This document shows positions 17,001 through 27,847 of a stretch of DNA of 64,000 nt, piece after piece. The notes beneath the pieces were generated by a model, which searched no databases, had not been told where the DNA came from, and saw nothing but the letters and a program-made list of their open reading frames with translations. Position numbers and translations under genes: made by a program. Each line of letters starts with the position of its first letter. Within the stretch, counting starts at the first letter, position 1. The DNA is from Shewanella sp. UCD-KL21 (lineage in GTDB: Bacteria > Pseudomonadota > Gammaproteobacteria > Enterobacterales > Shewanellaceae). Location of the stretch: assembly GCF_001957135.1 (NCBI RefSeq), contig NZ_MPHK01000001.1, positions 270,645-334,644 of the forward strand. The letters run 5' to 3'.

Positions 17001-17318
17001 ATGGCGTTAATCGAATGTCCTGTGTGTCAAAAGCGAATTTCGAGCAAAGCAAAACAGTGCCAATACTGTAAGGCTTCTGCTGATGGCGATAGTGATTCAA
17101 AAAGAACAATTTCACACATTCAGAAGTCTAATAAATTGATGAATCAAATGATGTTGTTTCTAACGCTATTTATTGCAGGTGCTGTATATGGTTTTTGGGG
17201 CGGTGAAGTTGCCACAGGAACGGATGCATATATTGCAGGTAGTTGTTTTGCTTTTGGCTTTGTAGGCTACATTATTACTCGAGTCAGAAGTCTAATACAT
17301 AAGCGGAAAAGTGTATGA
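17001..17318 (+). CDS. Zinc-ribbon membrane protein, unknown function
   Basis: The product has 105 residues. The N-terminus holds a four-cysteine zinc ribbon (CPVCQKR, then CQYCKA) and the C-terminal half two membrane helices (about 48-65 and 74-93). Its stop overlaps the yeaC start as ATGA, so the two are translationally coupled. The role is unknown. Confidence 0.75.
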   Translation: MALIECPVCQKRISSKAKQCQYCKASADGDSDSKRTISHIQKSNKLMNQMMLFLTLFIAGAVYGFWGGEVATGTDAYIAGSCFAFGFVGYIITRVRSLIHKRKSV

Positions 17319-17596
17319 ATGATATCAATAAAGTCATAGATGAAATGCCTGATGAGGTTTATCAGCGTTTACGCGCAGCGGCAGAAACCGGTAAATGGGA
17401 AGATGGTACTGCGCTATCTAGCGAGCAAAAAGAGTCAACCTTACAAGTTGTGATGTTGTATCAAGCGCGTAAGTTAACTCAAACTGATCACTTTACTATT
17501 GCTGCTGGTGGCGAGATAAACGAGCTGTCTAAATCACAGTTAAAAAAACAATTTCGCGGTGAAGCTATCGCAGAATTTAAAGAGCCAGAACTATAA
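17315..17596 (+). CDS. yeaC: YeaC-like DUF1315 protein
   Basis: The product has 93 residues. It aligns with remembered E. coli YeaC: MPDEVYQRL, GKWEDG, LSSEQKE, VMLYQARK and SQLKKQF. It is a small soluble protein of unknown function. It begins in a 4-nt overlap with the zinc-ribbon gene, last in a three-gene run after the M14 peptidase, and ends at a terminator that also serves ansA. Confidence 0.85.
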   Translation: MNDINKVIDEMPDEVYQRLRAAAETGKWEDGTALSSEQKESTLQVVMLYQARKLTQTDHFTIAAGGEINELSKSQLKKQFRGEAIAEFKEPEL

Positions 17597-17633
17597 ACTG
17601 ATTTTTAGTTAGCTTTTGTGAATTTATTTCAGC

Positions 17634-17662
17634 AAAAAGCCGCATCTCAGATGCGGCTTTTT
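17634..17662 (+). terminator. Bidirectional terminator between yeaC and ansA
   Basis: A stem AAAAAGCCGCATC / GATGCGGCTTTTT sits between convergent genes. Confidence 0.88.
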
Positions 17663-17698
17663 ATTGTCTAAAGTAGTTAAATGCTTGTATTCAAGCTT

Positions 17699-18709
17699 TT
17701 ACTCAGTTAGCTCACCTAGCAAGTCTTGCTGCATTGCAATTTTGACTTCATTTGAGGTTAAATTTTTTGATAGCAAATAATGTAATTTAGCCAATGCTGC
17801 TTCAATAGTCATATCTGAGCCGCTGATCACTCCAGCTTTGGCTAATGCATTACCGGTCGCATAACCCCCCATGTTGACTTTCCCTTGAAAACACTGGGTT
17901 AGATTAACAATCACAATGCCACGTTCATCAGCTTGTTTAAGGGTATCTAATAAGGCTTTATCTTGAGGCGCATTGCCAACACCAAAAGTCAGTAAGATTA
18001 ATGCTTTAACTGGCTGCATTAAGATGTTGTTAAAAATCTCAGTAGATATACCTGGGTATAAGGTTATTACGCCTACAGGTTGCGGGCTGATATTAATCAC
18101 CTCTAAGGGCTTAGTGGTGGGCTCGGTGATCTTACCTGCACGTAAATTAATTTTAATCCCAGCTTCTAACAAAATAGGAAAGTTAGGTGACGCGAAAGCA
18201 TCAAAACCATCAGCATGGGCTTTGGTTGAGCGATTGCCCCTAAACAACTTATTGTTAAAGAACAAACACACTTCAGCGACGGGATAATTCGCCGCAATAT
18301 ACAGTGAATTAAGCAGGTTAGTTTGCCCATCTGATCGCAGCTGAGCTAACGGGATTTGCGAGCCGGTTACGATAACAGGCTTGGATAGCCCTTGTAACAT
18401 GAATGACAAGGCAGAAGCCGTGTATGCCATGGTGTCAGTGCCATGCAAGATCACAAAACCGTCATAGTTATGGTAATTGGCTTTGATGTCATTGGCAATG
18501 CGCTGCCAATCAGGTGGTGCCATGTTTGAAGAATCAATCAATGGTGAATATTCATTAATGACAAAGGTTGGCATTTCTTCATGGTAAAACTCCGGCATGG
18601 ACTTTACACAATCAGTTAAAAATCCTGCCACAGGTGCAAAGCCATCGTCGGTTTTGCGCATACCAATCGTACCGCCAGTATAGGCAACGTATATGGAGCG
18701 TTTTGTCAT
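17699..18709 (-). CDS. ansA: Type I (cytoplasmic) L-asparaginase
   Basis: This 336-residue enzyme hydrolyses L-asparagine to aspartate and ammonia. It has the two catalytic threonine motifs, TGGTIG near residue 11 and HGTDTMAYT near residue 89, and no signal peptide, which places it with cytoplasmic type I enzymes. The gene lies downstream of sppA on the same strand, as in E. coli (sppA-ansA), but a terminator separates the two here. Confidence 0.93.
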   Translation of the reverse strand: MTKRSIYVAYTGGTIGMRKTDDGFAPVAGFLTDCVKSMPEFYHEEMPTFVINEYSPLIDSSNMAPPDWQRIANDIKANYHNYDGFVILHGTDTMAYTASALSFMLQGLSKPVIVTGSQIPLAQLRSDGQTNLLNSLYIAANYPVAEVCLFFNNKLFRGNRSTKAHADGFDAFASPNFPILLEAGIKINLRAGKITEPTTKPLEVINISPQPVGVITLYPGISTEIFNNILMQPVKALILLTFGVGNAPQDKALLDTLKQADERGIVIVNLTQCFQGKVNMGGYATGNALAKAGVISGSDMTIEAALAKLHYLLSKNLTSNEVKIAMQQDLLGELTE

Positions 18710-18780
18710 TGTAATGAACTCTCAACCACTTAAATTATATAATCTGCAAATTATACGGCTTGAGCTGAATAAAACCCAAT

Positions 18781-18807
18781 AAAAAAGCCCGATTAACGGG
18801 CTTTTTT
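18781..18807 (-). terminator. Terminator between sppA and ansA
   Basis: AAAAAAGCCC-GATTAAC-GGGCTTTTTT is a symmetric intrinsic terminator. On the reverse strand it follows sppA and precedes ansA. Confidence 0.85.
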
Positions 18808-18871
18808 GAAGATAATTCAATTTGATCTTATTCTGACTTCATGCCTAACAAGATTAAACAATCGCAATAGC

Positions 18872-20713
18872 TTAGTAATCGCAGAGTTCGCAATACATGT
18901 ATAGGCCATTGGGATCATCAAACTGAGTCATTTGTTCAACCACAGTGCGCCATTGACCCATAAATTGTTCAACCATAGGTGATTGTGTGGTTGCTACAGG
19001 TAAATATGTTGCAGCAGATGCGAGCATTTTTTGCATGAAGATTTGCTCAGTTGTGAGCTCTTGCTCGATGACTTTAGTATCAAACTTTACCATTTCAGCC
19101 ATTTCAGCCGCTTTAGTAATGGCGCTATCCATATCGCCAAGCTCGTCAACCAATCCAAGTTCAACAGCGCGGGTACCTGACCAAACACGACCTTGGGCAA
19201 TGCGGTCTACTTGCTCTAACGTCATATCACGCTCGTTGGCGACTAACGAAATAAACTCATGATAGCCATGCTCAATATGACGTTGTATAACAGCAGAAAT
19301 ATTGGGGTTTAACTCACGGCTCGCCGAAATGCCAGCCCAATCAGAGGTCGAAACACCATCTGAGTTTATGCCCCAATTGGACAAGGCTTTTTCAAAGGTG
19401 GCAAACATGCCAAAGATCCCGATAGAACCGGTAAGGGTAGTTGGAGTGGCATAAATATAGTCAGCACTTGCTGAAATCCAATAACCGCCAGATGCCGCTA
19501 GGCTACCCATACTGACCACCACAGGTTTACCAGCCTGTTTTAGTGCAATGACTTCTTGTCTGATCTTTTCAGAAGCAAATGCACTACCACCAGGGCTGTC
19601 AACACGTAGCACCACTGCTTTAACTTTGTCATCAAAGCGGGCTTTCTTTAATAGTGCTGAAGTGCTTTCGCCACCAATTTGCCCAGCTTGTTGTTTACCA
19701 TTGAGGATATTCCCCTTGGCAACCACAATGCCGACAGATTCTTGCTCTATTAGAGAAGGAATTGGCTGAACTAAATGAAAATATTTAGCAAAAGATATTT
19801 GCTTGTATGAATCGCCATCAGCTTCTTGTCCGACAGTTTTAAGCATGGCGAGTCTAAATGCCTCATCGGAGACTAATTCATCGACCCAATTCATTTTTAG
19901 CGCTAATTGAGCAGAGTCACCGTTAACACTATCAAGTTCTGCTAGATAGCTTTGCGGGCTTAATACGATATTTTCAGTCGTAATTTGACGGTTAGTGGCA
20001 ATGGTTGTTTCAAAGTTTTGCCATAAGTCAGTAAGCAGGGCATTGCTGGCTTCTTTAGCCGGCGCTGACATATCATCACGGATAAAGGGTTCGACCGCTG
20101 ATTTAAAGGTGCCGACTCTAAATACATGGGTGCTGATGTTCATTTTCTCAAGCGCGGTTTTAAAGAACATACGGTAGCTGCTAAGGCCTTCAAGTGACAC
20201 AGCACCTTTATGGTTGAGATAAATGGTATTCGCATAACTTGCGAGGAAGTATTGATTTTGCTCGTATGAATTGCCAATAGCAACCACGGTTTTACCCGCT
20301 TCTTTAAACTTGTTTAAGGCATCACCAATGGCGGTCATTTTACTGATCCCACCACTACGTAAATTGCCCATTTTCAATACGATGCTATTAATACGTTTGT
20401 CATGAGTGGCATTTTCAATGACGTAAAGAATGTCAGCTAAAAGTATTTCTGCTTCAGGATCATCAGTGTTACTTTGTTTAAATATCGCTTCAATCGGATC
20501 AACATGACGTTTTTGCTCCACAATGCTGCCAGACAGGTTTAAGACTAAGGCAGATTGATCTTCAATGGTGATTTCTTCTTCAGATGTCATAGCCACAATG
20601 ATCATGGCAATGATGCCGAAGAAAATGATATTGAGGATTAATTTACGAATACCGTTAATGGTTTTCCAAATAAATCCCAAGAATCTCTTAATTAATGAGG
20701 GTTTAGCGGACAT
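18872..20713 (-). CDS. sppA: Signal peptide peptidase SppA, 67 kDa type
   Basis: This inner-membrane serine protease (about 613 residues) degrades leftover signal peptides. It has one N-terminal membrane helix (about 25-45) and tandem S49 domains: the N-terminal half carries the Lys-bearing segment (RSGGISKM) and the C-terminal half the nucleophile in MGSLAASGGY, consistent with the Ser/Lys dyad of E. coli SppA. The ATG at 20713 is preferred: AAAGGAG lies 7-8 nt upstream, whereas the longer frame from 20731 would start within that site. The C-terminus ends in a two-cysteine CELCDY tail. Confidence 0.93.
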   Translation of the reverse strand: MSAKPSLIKRFLGFIWKTINGIRKLILNIIFFGIIAMIIVAMTSEEEITIEDQSALVLNLSGSIVEQKRHVDPIEAIFKQSNTDDPEAEILLADILYVIENATHDKRINSIVLKMGNLRSGGISKMTAIGDALNKFKEAGKTVVAIGNSYEQNQYFLASYANTIYLNHKGAVSLEGLSSYRMFFKTALEKMNISTHVFRVGTFKSAVEPFIRDDMSAPAKEASNALLTDLWQNFETTIATNRQITTENIVLSPQSYLAELDSVNGDSAQLALKMNWVDELVSDEAFRLAMLKTVGQEADGDSYKQISFAKYFHLVQPIPSLIEQESVGIVVAKGNILNGKQQAGQIGGESTSALLKKARFDDKVKAVVLRVDSPGGSAFASEKIRQEVIALKQAGKPVVVSMGSLAASGGYWISASADYIYATPTTLTGSIGIFGMFATFEKALSNWGINSDGVSTSDWAGISASRELNPNISAVIQRHIEHGYHEFISLVANERDMTLEQVDRIAQGRVWSGTRAVELGLVDELGDMDSAITKAAEMAEMVKFDTKVIEQELTTEQIFMQKMLASAATYLPVATTQSPMVEQFMGQWRTVVEQMTQFDDPNGLYMYCELCDY

Positions 20714-20876
20714 TAGCCACTCCTTTAACATTCTAATGCTGCAATGCTAACTGATCTTGAGTGATTTGGGGAAATTGAATTGTAACGTTTTTTAACAATA
20801 GCAACGCTAAATGATTGAGCTTATGATTATGTCGTTGTATGCTGGTTTAAATCACTTGTTTAAAAAGGATGTTTGA

Positions 20877-22892
<2,016 letters not shown>

Positions 22893-22912
22893 GCCTAAGG
22901 TTTGTATCAATT

Positions 22913-22941
22913 AAAAACCTAGCAATTTGCTAGGTTTTTTT
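22913..22941 (+). terminator. Intrinsic terminator of fadH
   Basis: AAAAACCTAGCAA / TTGCTAGGTTTTT is followed by more T residues. Confidence 0.88.
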
Positions 22942-23040
22942 GTTTACTGATAACATTCAATATCTGTGTTAAATATCAATACTAGGATTACGTATGGAGT
23001 CTATTTCTCCATGCGGAGCTCAGCATTTAAGGATTCTCCT

Positions 23041-23706
23041 ATGTCAAAAAACGTTGTTATTACCGGTGCAAACCGAGGTATTGGTTTAGCACTCGCGAAA
23101 CTATTTAAGCAGCAAGGTGATAAAGTCTTTGGTTTATGCCGTCATACGTCAGATGAACTCGATGATTTGGGTATCAATGTGATAACGCAAATCGATGTGG
23201 CTACCGATGAAGGTATTCATAATATGAAAACGTCACTTGCAGGTGTTGTGATAGATGTACTTGTATGTAATGCAGGTATTTTACGTGATGAGCAGCTAGC
23301 TCATTTGAATATCGATACCATCCGCCAACAATTTGAAGTTAACGCACTCGCGCCGCTGCGTATTGTTGCCGCGCTGCAATCACAACTTAATGTTGGCGGT
23401 AAAGTTGCCATGATTACCTCAAGAATGGGCTCTATCGAAGATAATACTTCCGGTGGCCGTTATGGTTATCGCATGTCAAAGGCTGCTTTAAATGCAGCAT
23501 CAATGTCATTAAGTCATGACTTAGCTTCTAAAGAGATAGCAGTAGGAATTTACCATCCTGGTTATGTACAAACCGACATGGTTAATTATGGCGGGGATAT
23601 TTCAGCAACCGAATCAGCTGCGCGTATAGTAGGTTTAATTGCACAACTTGATATGAGTCAGTCCGGCGTCTTTAGGCATTCAAATGGTCAAGTTTTACCT
23701 TGGTAA
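23041..23706 (+). CDS. Short-chain dehydrogenase/reductase
   Basis: The product has 221 residues. It has a Rossmann motif TGANRGIG at the N-terminus, CNAGIL, an active-site Ser in ITSRMGS and YRMSK (YxxxK). It resembles short C-factor/YwnB-like SDRs, but the substrate is unknown. The ATG at 23041 (AAGGA upstream) is preferred over the upstream in-frame GTG at 22966, which adds residues lacking family similarity. It follows the fadH terminator, so it probably has its own promoter. Confidence 0.88.
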   Translation: MSKNVVITGANRGIGLALAKLFKQQGDKVFGLCRHTSDELDDLGINVITQIDVATDEGIHNMKTSLAGVVIDVLVCNAGILRDEQLAHLNIDTIRQQFEVNALAPLRIVAALQSQLNVGGKVAMITSRMGSIEDNTSGGRYGYRMSKAALNAASMSLSHDLASKEIAVGIYHPGYVQTDMVNYGGDISATESAARIVGLIAQLDMSQSGVFRHSNGQVLPW

Positions 23707-23760
23707 AATAAAAGACGAAACATTACCACTGATTATTACAGCTCACCATTGGTGATACTA

Positions 23761-23790
23761 AGCGCGATGAAATTTCATCGCGCTTTTTTA
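23761..23790 (+). terminator. Bidirectional terminator between the SDR and the SLC13 carrier
   Basis: AGCGCGATGAA / TTCATCGCGCT is followed by TTTTTT, between convergent genes. Confidence 0.9.
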
Positions 23791-23820
23791 TTTAGCTTTG
23801 AAAGGCTCTAGGCTTGATGA

Positions 23821-25680
23821 TTAAAATGGCCACACCCAAAGCAACATCGGTACACTCACAGACACCACAATAAGTTCAAGTAACAAACCCAGTCGCCAAT
23901 AATCCCCAAAGCGAAACCCACCGGGGCCGAGGATCAGGGTATTGTTTTGATGACCTATGGGCGTTAAAAACGCACATGATGCCCCAATCGCTATGGCCAT
24001 TAAGAATGTATCAGGGTTAACCCCAAGTTGGGCAGCGGTACTGATCCCAATAGGGCACATGACTGCTGCGGTGGCGACATTATTCATAAGATCAGATAAA
24101 AACATGGTCACAATTAACACCAATACTAATGCGCCAATGGCATGGCTCTGAGCAATATTATCCAGTAAAAACTGGGCAATTAAATCTGCGGTGCCAGTGG
24201 TGTACATAGCATTAGCAACGGGCAGTAAAGCCGCAAGTAGCACAATTACAGGCCAGTCAATTGAAGTATAAATAGATCGGATTGGTACTAAGCCGAATAA
24301 AGTAAAGGCAAGGGCGCCTGCTACAAAAGCTATCGCCGCTGGCAGTATTCCGAACGCTACAGTAACAAGGGTGATTATCATGATCAGTGACGCGGTGAGT
24401 GCTTGTCCTTTCTTGGGAACACGAATATCACGCGCCGCCAAGGGTAAGCAGCCGTACTGAGATGCAAAACCTGATACAGATTCAGGATCACCTTGAAGTA
24501 ATAATACGTCACCGGCTTTTATCGGGGTAGATCGTAAACGTTTTACTGAGCGGTGGCCTTGGCGAGAGATAGCAAGTAAATTGATACCATAGCGGTTACG
24601 TAATTCAATATCCGATACCGAGCGATTCACTATCGCGGTGCCAGGCATTACGACTAGCTCCTGCATGATAATTTCTCCAGGCTTACTTGAGTCATTATCA
24701 TCATCCTCCGCAGATTCTGGTGTTGTGTCGTCAGCTTTTTTTTGCAGTTTAGTTTCAACCACTGCTTCAGTTTGCGCTTCTTCTGTAATAGAGCTTTCTG
24801 GTTCAAGTTCTAGACCTAGGCTAGAAAGTGCTTTAGGGATAGATTCTGGCTCGACTTCTATGATCAGGATATCACCAGTTTGTAACACTCTATTTGGATT
24901 TGGGGCCGTGAGGTGTACCTCGCGACGGATCATGCTAATAATTTGAGCATCAGCCTCATCAAGCAATTTATCTACTTCTCGCAGGCTCATGTTTTCAGCA
25001 ATACTGCCAGCCACAATATTAACTTCACAGAAGTAATTACCGGTATCAAAACTGCCAGATGAAGATTGTTTGCGACTGGGAACGATACGCCAGCCAAATA
25101 AACCGACAAACACGTTCCCAGCCAGAGCAATACAAACACCTACTGGCGAAAAGTCAAACATGGTAAAACTACCTAAGCCGCTGGATTCACGAAATCCAGA
25201 GACGACGATATTTGTTGGCGTACCAATTAAAGTTGTCATCCCGCCTAAAATTGAACCAAATGCCAGTGGTATTAACACTTTCCCTGCTGGTAAGTCATAT
25301 TTAGCTGCCATTTGAATCGCAATAGGCATTAGTAATGCTAGGGCGCCTACATTATTCATAAACCCTGATAGTAAGGCTGCCAAACTGATCAGCGCCAGTA
25401 TGCTCAAGGTTGGCCCCGCTGACGCGGGTAATAAGTATTTTGCCAATATATCGACGGCGCCAGAGCGTTGCAGGCCATAGCCTAATACCAGCACACCGGC
25501 CACAGTGATGACAGCTGGGTGACTGAAACTTGTAAAAGCTTCACTGCTTGGGACAAGACCTGTGAATACACAAACAAGCAAGGCTGACATAGCGACTAAG
25601 TCATGACGCCAGCGGCCCCATAAAAAAAGCGCCATAGTAACGAATAGGATTATGACAATGATAATTTGATTTGGTGACAT
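23821..25680 (-). CDS. SLC13-family anion permease with central RCK_C (TrkA_C) domains
   Basis: This 619-residue inner-membrane carrier has N-terminal helices (about 1-200, with GFMNNVGALALLMP and IGTPTNIVV), two cytoplasmic TrkA_C domains (about 215-290 and 335-415) separated by an acidic low-complexity linker, and a second membrane block with MNNVATAAVM and an LTPIGHQNN motif. Relatives move sulfate, dicarboxylates or other anions, so the substrate is open. It reads toward the convergent SDR gene, and the small ORF at 25742-25924 lies upstream on the same strand. Confidence 0.88.
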   Translation of the reverse strand: MSPNQIIIVIILFVTMALFLWGRWRHDLVAMSALLVCVFTGLVPSSEAFTSFSHPAVITVAGVLVLGYGLQRSGAVDILAKYLLPASAGPTLSILALISLAALLSGFMNNVGALALLMPIAIQMAAKYDLPAGKVLIPLAFGSILGGMTTLIGTPTNIVVSGFRESSGLGSFTMFDFSPVGVCIALAGNVFVGLFGWRIVPSRKQSSSGSFDTGNYFCEVNIVAGSIAENMSLREVDKLLDEADAQIISMIRREVHLTAPNPNRVLQTGDILIIEVEPESIPKALSSLGLELEPESSITEEAQTEAVVETKLQKKADDTTPESAEDDDNDSSKPGEIIMQELVVMPGTAIVNRSVSDIELRNRYGINLLAISRQGHRSVKRLRSTPIKAGDVLLLQGDPESVSGFASQYGCLPLAARDIRVPKKGQALTASLIMIITLVTVAFGILPAAIAFVAGALAFTLFGLVPIRSIYTSIDWPVIVLLAALLPVANAMYTTGTADLIAQFLLDNIAQSHAIGALVLVLIVTMFLSDLMNNVATAAVMCPIGISTAAQLGVNPDTFLMAIAIGASCAFLTPIGHQNNTLILGPGGFRFGDYWRLGLLLELIVVSVSVPMLLWVWPF

Positions 25681-25741
25681 GGTATTTGGTCTTTAGAGGA
25701 TGGTTGTTGGAATGATTATGTTGACCTATCGGCTATTGAAG

Positions 25742-25924
25742 TCACACCACCTCGTCAATAGATTTAAATTGCGCTAAACGTGGGTCTCGCTGTTTTCTGC
25801 GGTCATAACGAACCATAGCCGATTTGTTTTTGCGGCGCTCAACATAAGATCGTTGCTCAACTATGTAATGACCATTAACTAAAACAGTATCGGCAACCTT
25901 GGGTATGCTTTTTCTCACAGTCAT
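25742..25924 (-). CDS. Small basic protein, about 60 residues, unknown
   Basis: The reverse-strand frame begins at an ATG at 25924 with AGG about 9 nt upstream; an ATG at 25930 is also possible. The protein is rich in Arg and Lys (VERRKNKSAMVRYDRRKQRD) and has no membrane helix. It lies 60 bp upstream of the SLC13 gene on the same strand. A diverged 35-bp copy of part of this gene lies at 27299-27333, which hints at past duplication. I do not recognise the family. Confidence 0.55.
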   Translation of the reverse strand: MTVRKSIPKVADTVLVNGHYIVEQRSYVERRKNKSAMVRYDRRKQRDPRLAQFKSIDEVV

Positions 25925-26074
25925 GTACAACCTACAGATTTATATTCAGATTATCTAAAGCATAGGTGACACATTGTAGTTCTGCTAAGTAAGTCGCTAG
26001 TTATTTTGATATTTTAAGCAAGTTAACCAATGAATTGATTATGTAGATAACCATTGGCCAGTTGATTATTTGAT

Positions 26075-27018
26075 ATGGTGCTCAAACAAAATTGGACCGA
26101 TGTACATAACGACAGACAAACTCTATTTATAGAATCATCAAAAAGATCAACCAAACATTATCTTAGGTGGCAATGTTTGGCTGGCAGAGGCTTAAAAGCG
26201 GTTGATGAATTTGACCTCAATGTATTAACTTGGCGGCCTCTTAAAGCATCGCCAATAGAACTGCACCACTTTCAGCCAACGGTTTGGCAAAACAAAATTG
26301 TCATTGCAGGTACGTTAACTGGCGATTATCCCCCAGAACAACCAGTTGAACATATTTATTATTTTTACCCAAATGAAAATAAATGGGAACAAGGTCCTGC
26401 TATTCCACCAGCAAGGTTAAGAGACAGCGCCGTTGCCATTGTTAAAAACGACGACCTTTATTTAATTGGCGGAATTACCAATGGTCATTTAGATGGCAAT
26501 GTTAACTGGGTCGATCGTTATGACTTTATTACTGATAGCTGGACTGTGCTTAATGATGCTCCGCATGCTGTGCTCATGCTCAGGCTGCGCTAATAAATAA
26601 TCATATTGATGTTGCAGGCGGTCGCAGAACATTTGGTAAACGTAATCAAGTTTTTGAGTTAGTTGAAGGCAAACTTGATGTATTTAATATTGAAACTAAT
26701 CAATGGCACATTGCAGTAAACCCATTACCCATCCCAAGAGCGGGGATGGCAATATTCGCAGCTCATAATAAATTAATTGTTGTTGGGGGAGAAAGTGCCG
26801 CTCCCAATACAGCCCATGAAGAAGTTCACTTATTTGATAGCCAATCCCAACAATGGCTTAAAAAGCCGTCTTTAATTCAAGGAAGACACGGCAGCGGGAT
26901 CATTGCAGCAAATGGCTAGCTATGGATTGCTTCTGGCTCGGGTATGCAGGGAGGGGCGCCTGAATTAAATACAGTCGAGCGTATTAAACTCGAGATTATC
27001 TTTAGTGACGACAAATAG
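26075..27018 (+). pseudogene. Kelch-repeat beta-propeller protein, decayed
   Basis: Kelch-type repeats are visible (DLYLIGGITN, then WVDRYDFITDSW; NHIDVAGGRRTFG; KLIVVGGESA). The first frame ends at a TAA at 26590-26592. The homologous reading resumes two bases shifted from 26572 (AHAQAALINNHID) and runs to 27018, with an in-frame TAG at 26917-26919. Near 26150 the repeat LGGNVWLA also lies in another frame, so a further frameshift is likely. The 5' end with a signal peptide is not recognisable. At least two frameshifts plus one nonsense codon make this a pseudogene. Confidence 0.85.
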
Positions 27019-27059
27019 TTAAATGATGACAAATAGCCCAATGACGACAAATAGTTAAA
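27006..27059. repeat. 18-nt tandem repeat, three copies
   Basis: TGACGACAAATAGTTAAA, TGATGACAAATAGCCCAA and TGACGACAAATAGTTAAA stand head to tail. Copies 1 and 3 are identical. The array begins over the last codons of the kelch pseudogene and repeats its stop codon. Confidence 0.85.
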
Positions 27060-27278
27060 TGAAGGCAGTAGATAGGCTTAAATCACCAATTTAATCAAGA
27101 TGATGATCGAGCTGCAGTATCTAGCGCCTTGGGACATACACGGAATATTTAATATAGGTGATGTATTAATGAAGTTTTTTATTACTCGAGCAAGTAGTAA
27201 AGGGGTGTTTATTGAACAGCCATCAAGGTAGAAACAATGATCATTTAGCCTTGTTAGCAAGATTAAGCCTTAACTCTT

Positions 27279-27302
27279 AATCCTCAATCCTCAATCCTCA
27301 AT
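27279..27302. repeat. Heptanucleotide array AATCCTC, three copies
   Basis: Three perfect AATCCTC units are followed by AAT. It is the reverse complement of the GAGGATT array at 27517-27544. Confidence 0.9.
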
Positions 27303-27333
27303 TAAAACAGTATCGGCGACATTGGTTATGCTT
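27299..27333. other. Diverged partial copy of the small ORF at 25742-25924
   Basis: About 30 of 35 bases match the segment near 25876-25910, which encodes the N-terminal part of the small basic protein. It is too short to be functional and abuts the heptamer array. Confidence 0.5.
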
Positions 27334-27454
27334 GTTTCAAAGGTGTAGCCAACCAATAGATTGATACGCTAATAATTTAAACATTAGCTGGCATATTATT
27401 GCACTGTAAAGTGGATGATTATTTGTCGCTTTAATATGTTCTGTAACGCTATAG

Positions 27455-27517
27455 CTTGTTACTTGTTACTTGTTACTTGTTACTTGTTACTTGTTACTTG
27501 TTACTTGTTACTTGTCA
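27455..27517. repeat. Heptanucleotide array CTTGTTA, eight perfect copies plus one imperfect
   Basis: CTTGTTA repeats perfectly from 27455 to 27510, followed by CTTGTCA. It is directly followed by a different heptamer array. Confidence 0.95.
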
Positions 27518-27544
27518 GGATTGAGGATTGAGGATTGAGGATTG
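27517..27544. repeat. Heptanucleotide array AGGATTG, four copies
   Basis: Four perfect AGGATTG units follow the CTTGTTA array. It is inverted relative to the AATCCTC array about 220 bp upstream, making an inverted repeat of about 25 bp around 27279-27544. Confidence 0.95.
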
Positions 27545-27847
27545 AGGGTTCAGGGCTAGAGATATTCACGCTACTATAGGTGGGTCAGTCAAAATACTGA
27601 AACCTAAGGGATGTATAGATGAATATCTAACCTTATGTTAGTTTGAACTATTAGCTGTTTATTTAACACGATTTAGCCAGAAGAGAGACTTAACTGTGAG
27701 AGCTATTTTTCGAATAAACCTTTAAAGCAAGGAATGTAACTCACGGACAGAGTAGCGTAATTCCCGCTCCGTTGTGACAGAACCATCATTTTCATTGTGC
27801 TGATTTAGCGCTGATGAAATTAAAAGTTATGCATACGAGGGGGACAT

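Larger units (their letters stand above)
27019..27847. other. Repeat-rich gene-free region
   Basis: About 830 bp between two pseudogenes. Apart from the arrays and the fragment listed separately I see no supported gene. The region from about 27545 to 27847 presumably holds the promoter of the acyltransferase gene; a GAGGGGG ribosome binding site stands just before its TTG start. Confidence 0.6.

Noticed and set aside
20820..20876. PsrA-like site before fadH
   Set aside because: Only AAAT-N5-GTTT is present; spacing and core differ from the GAAAC-N4-GTTT form.
27078..27260. Reverse ORF of 60 codons in the repeat-rich region
   Set aside because: No ribosome binding site, no recognisable motif; surrounding DNA is decayed.
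27279..27544. Heptamer arrays as a CRISPR array
   Set aside because: Units are 7 nt, contiguous, with no spacers and no cas genes in the window.
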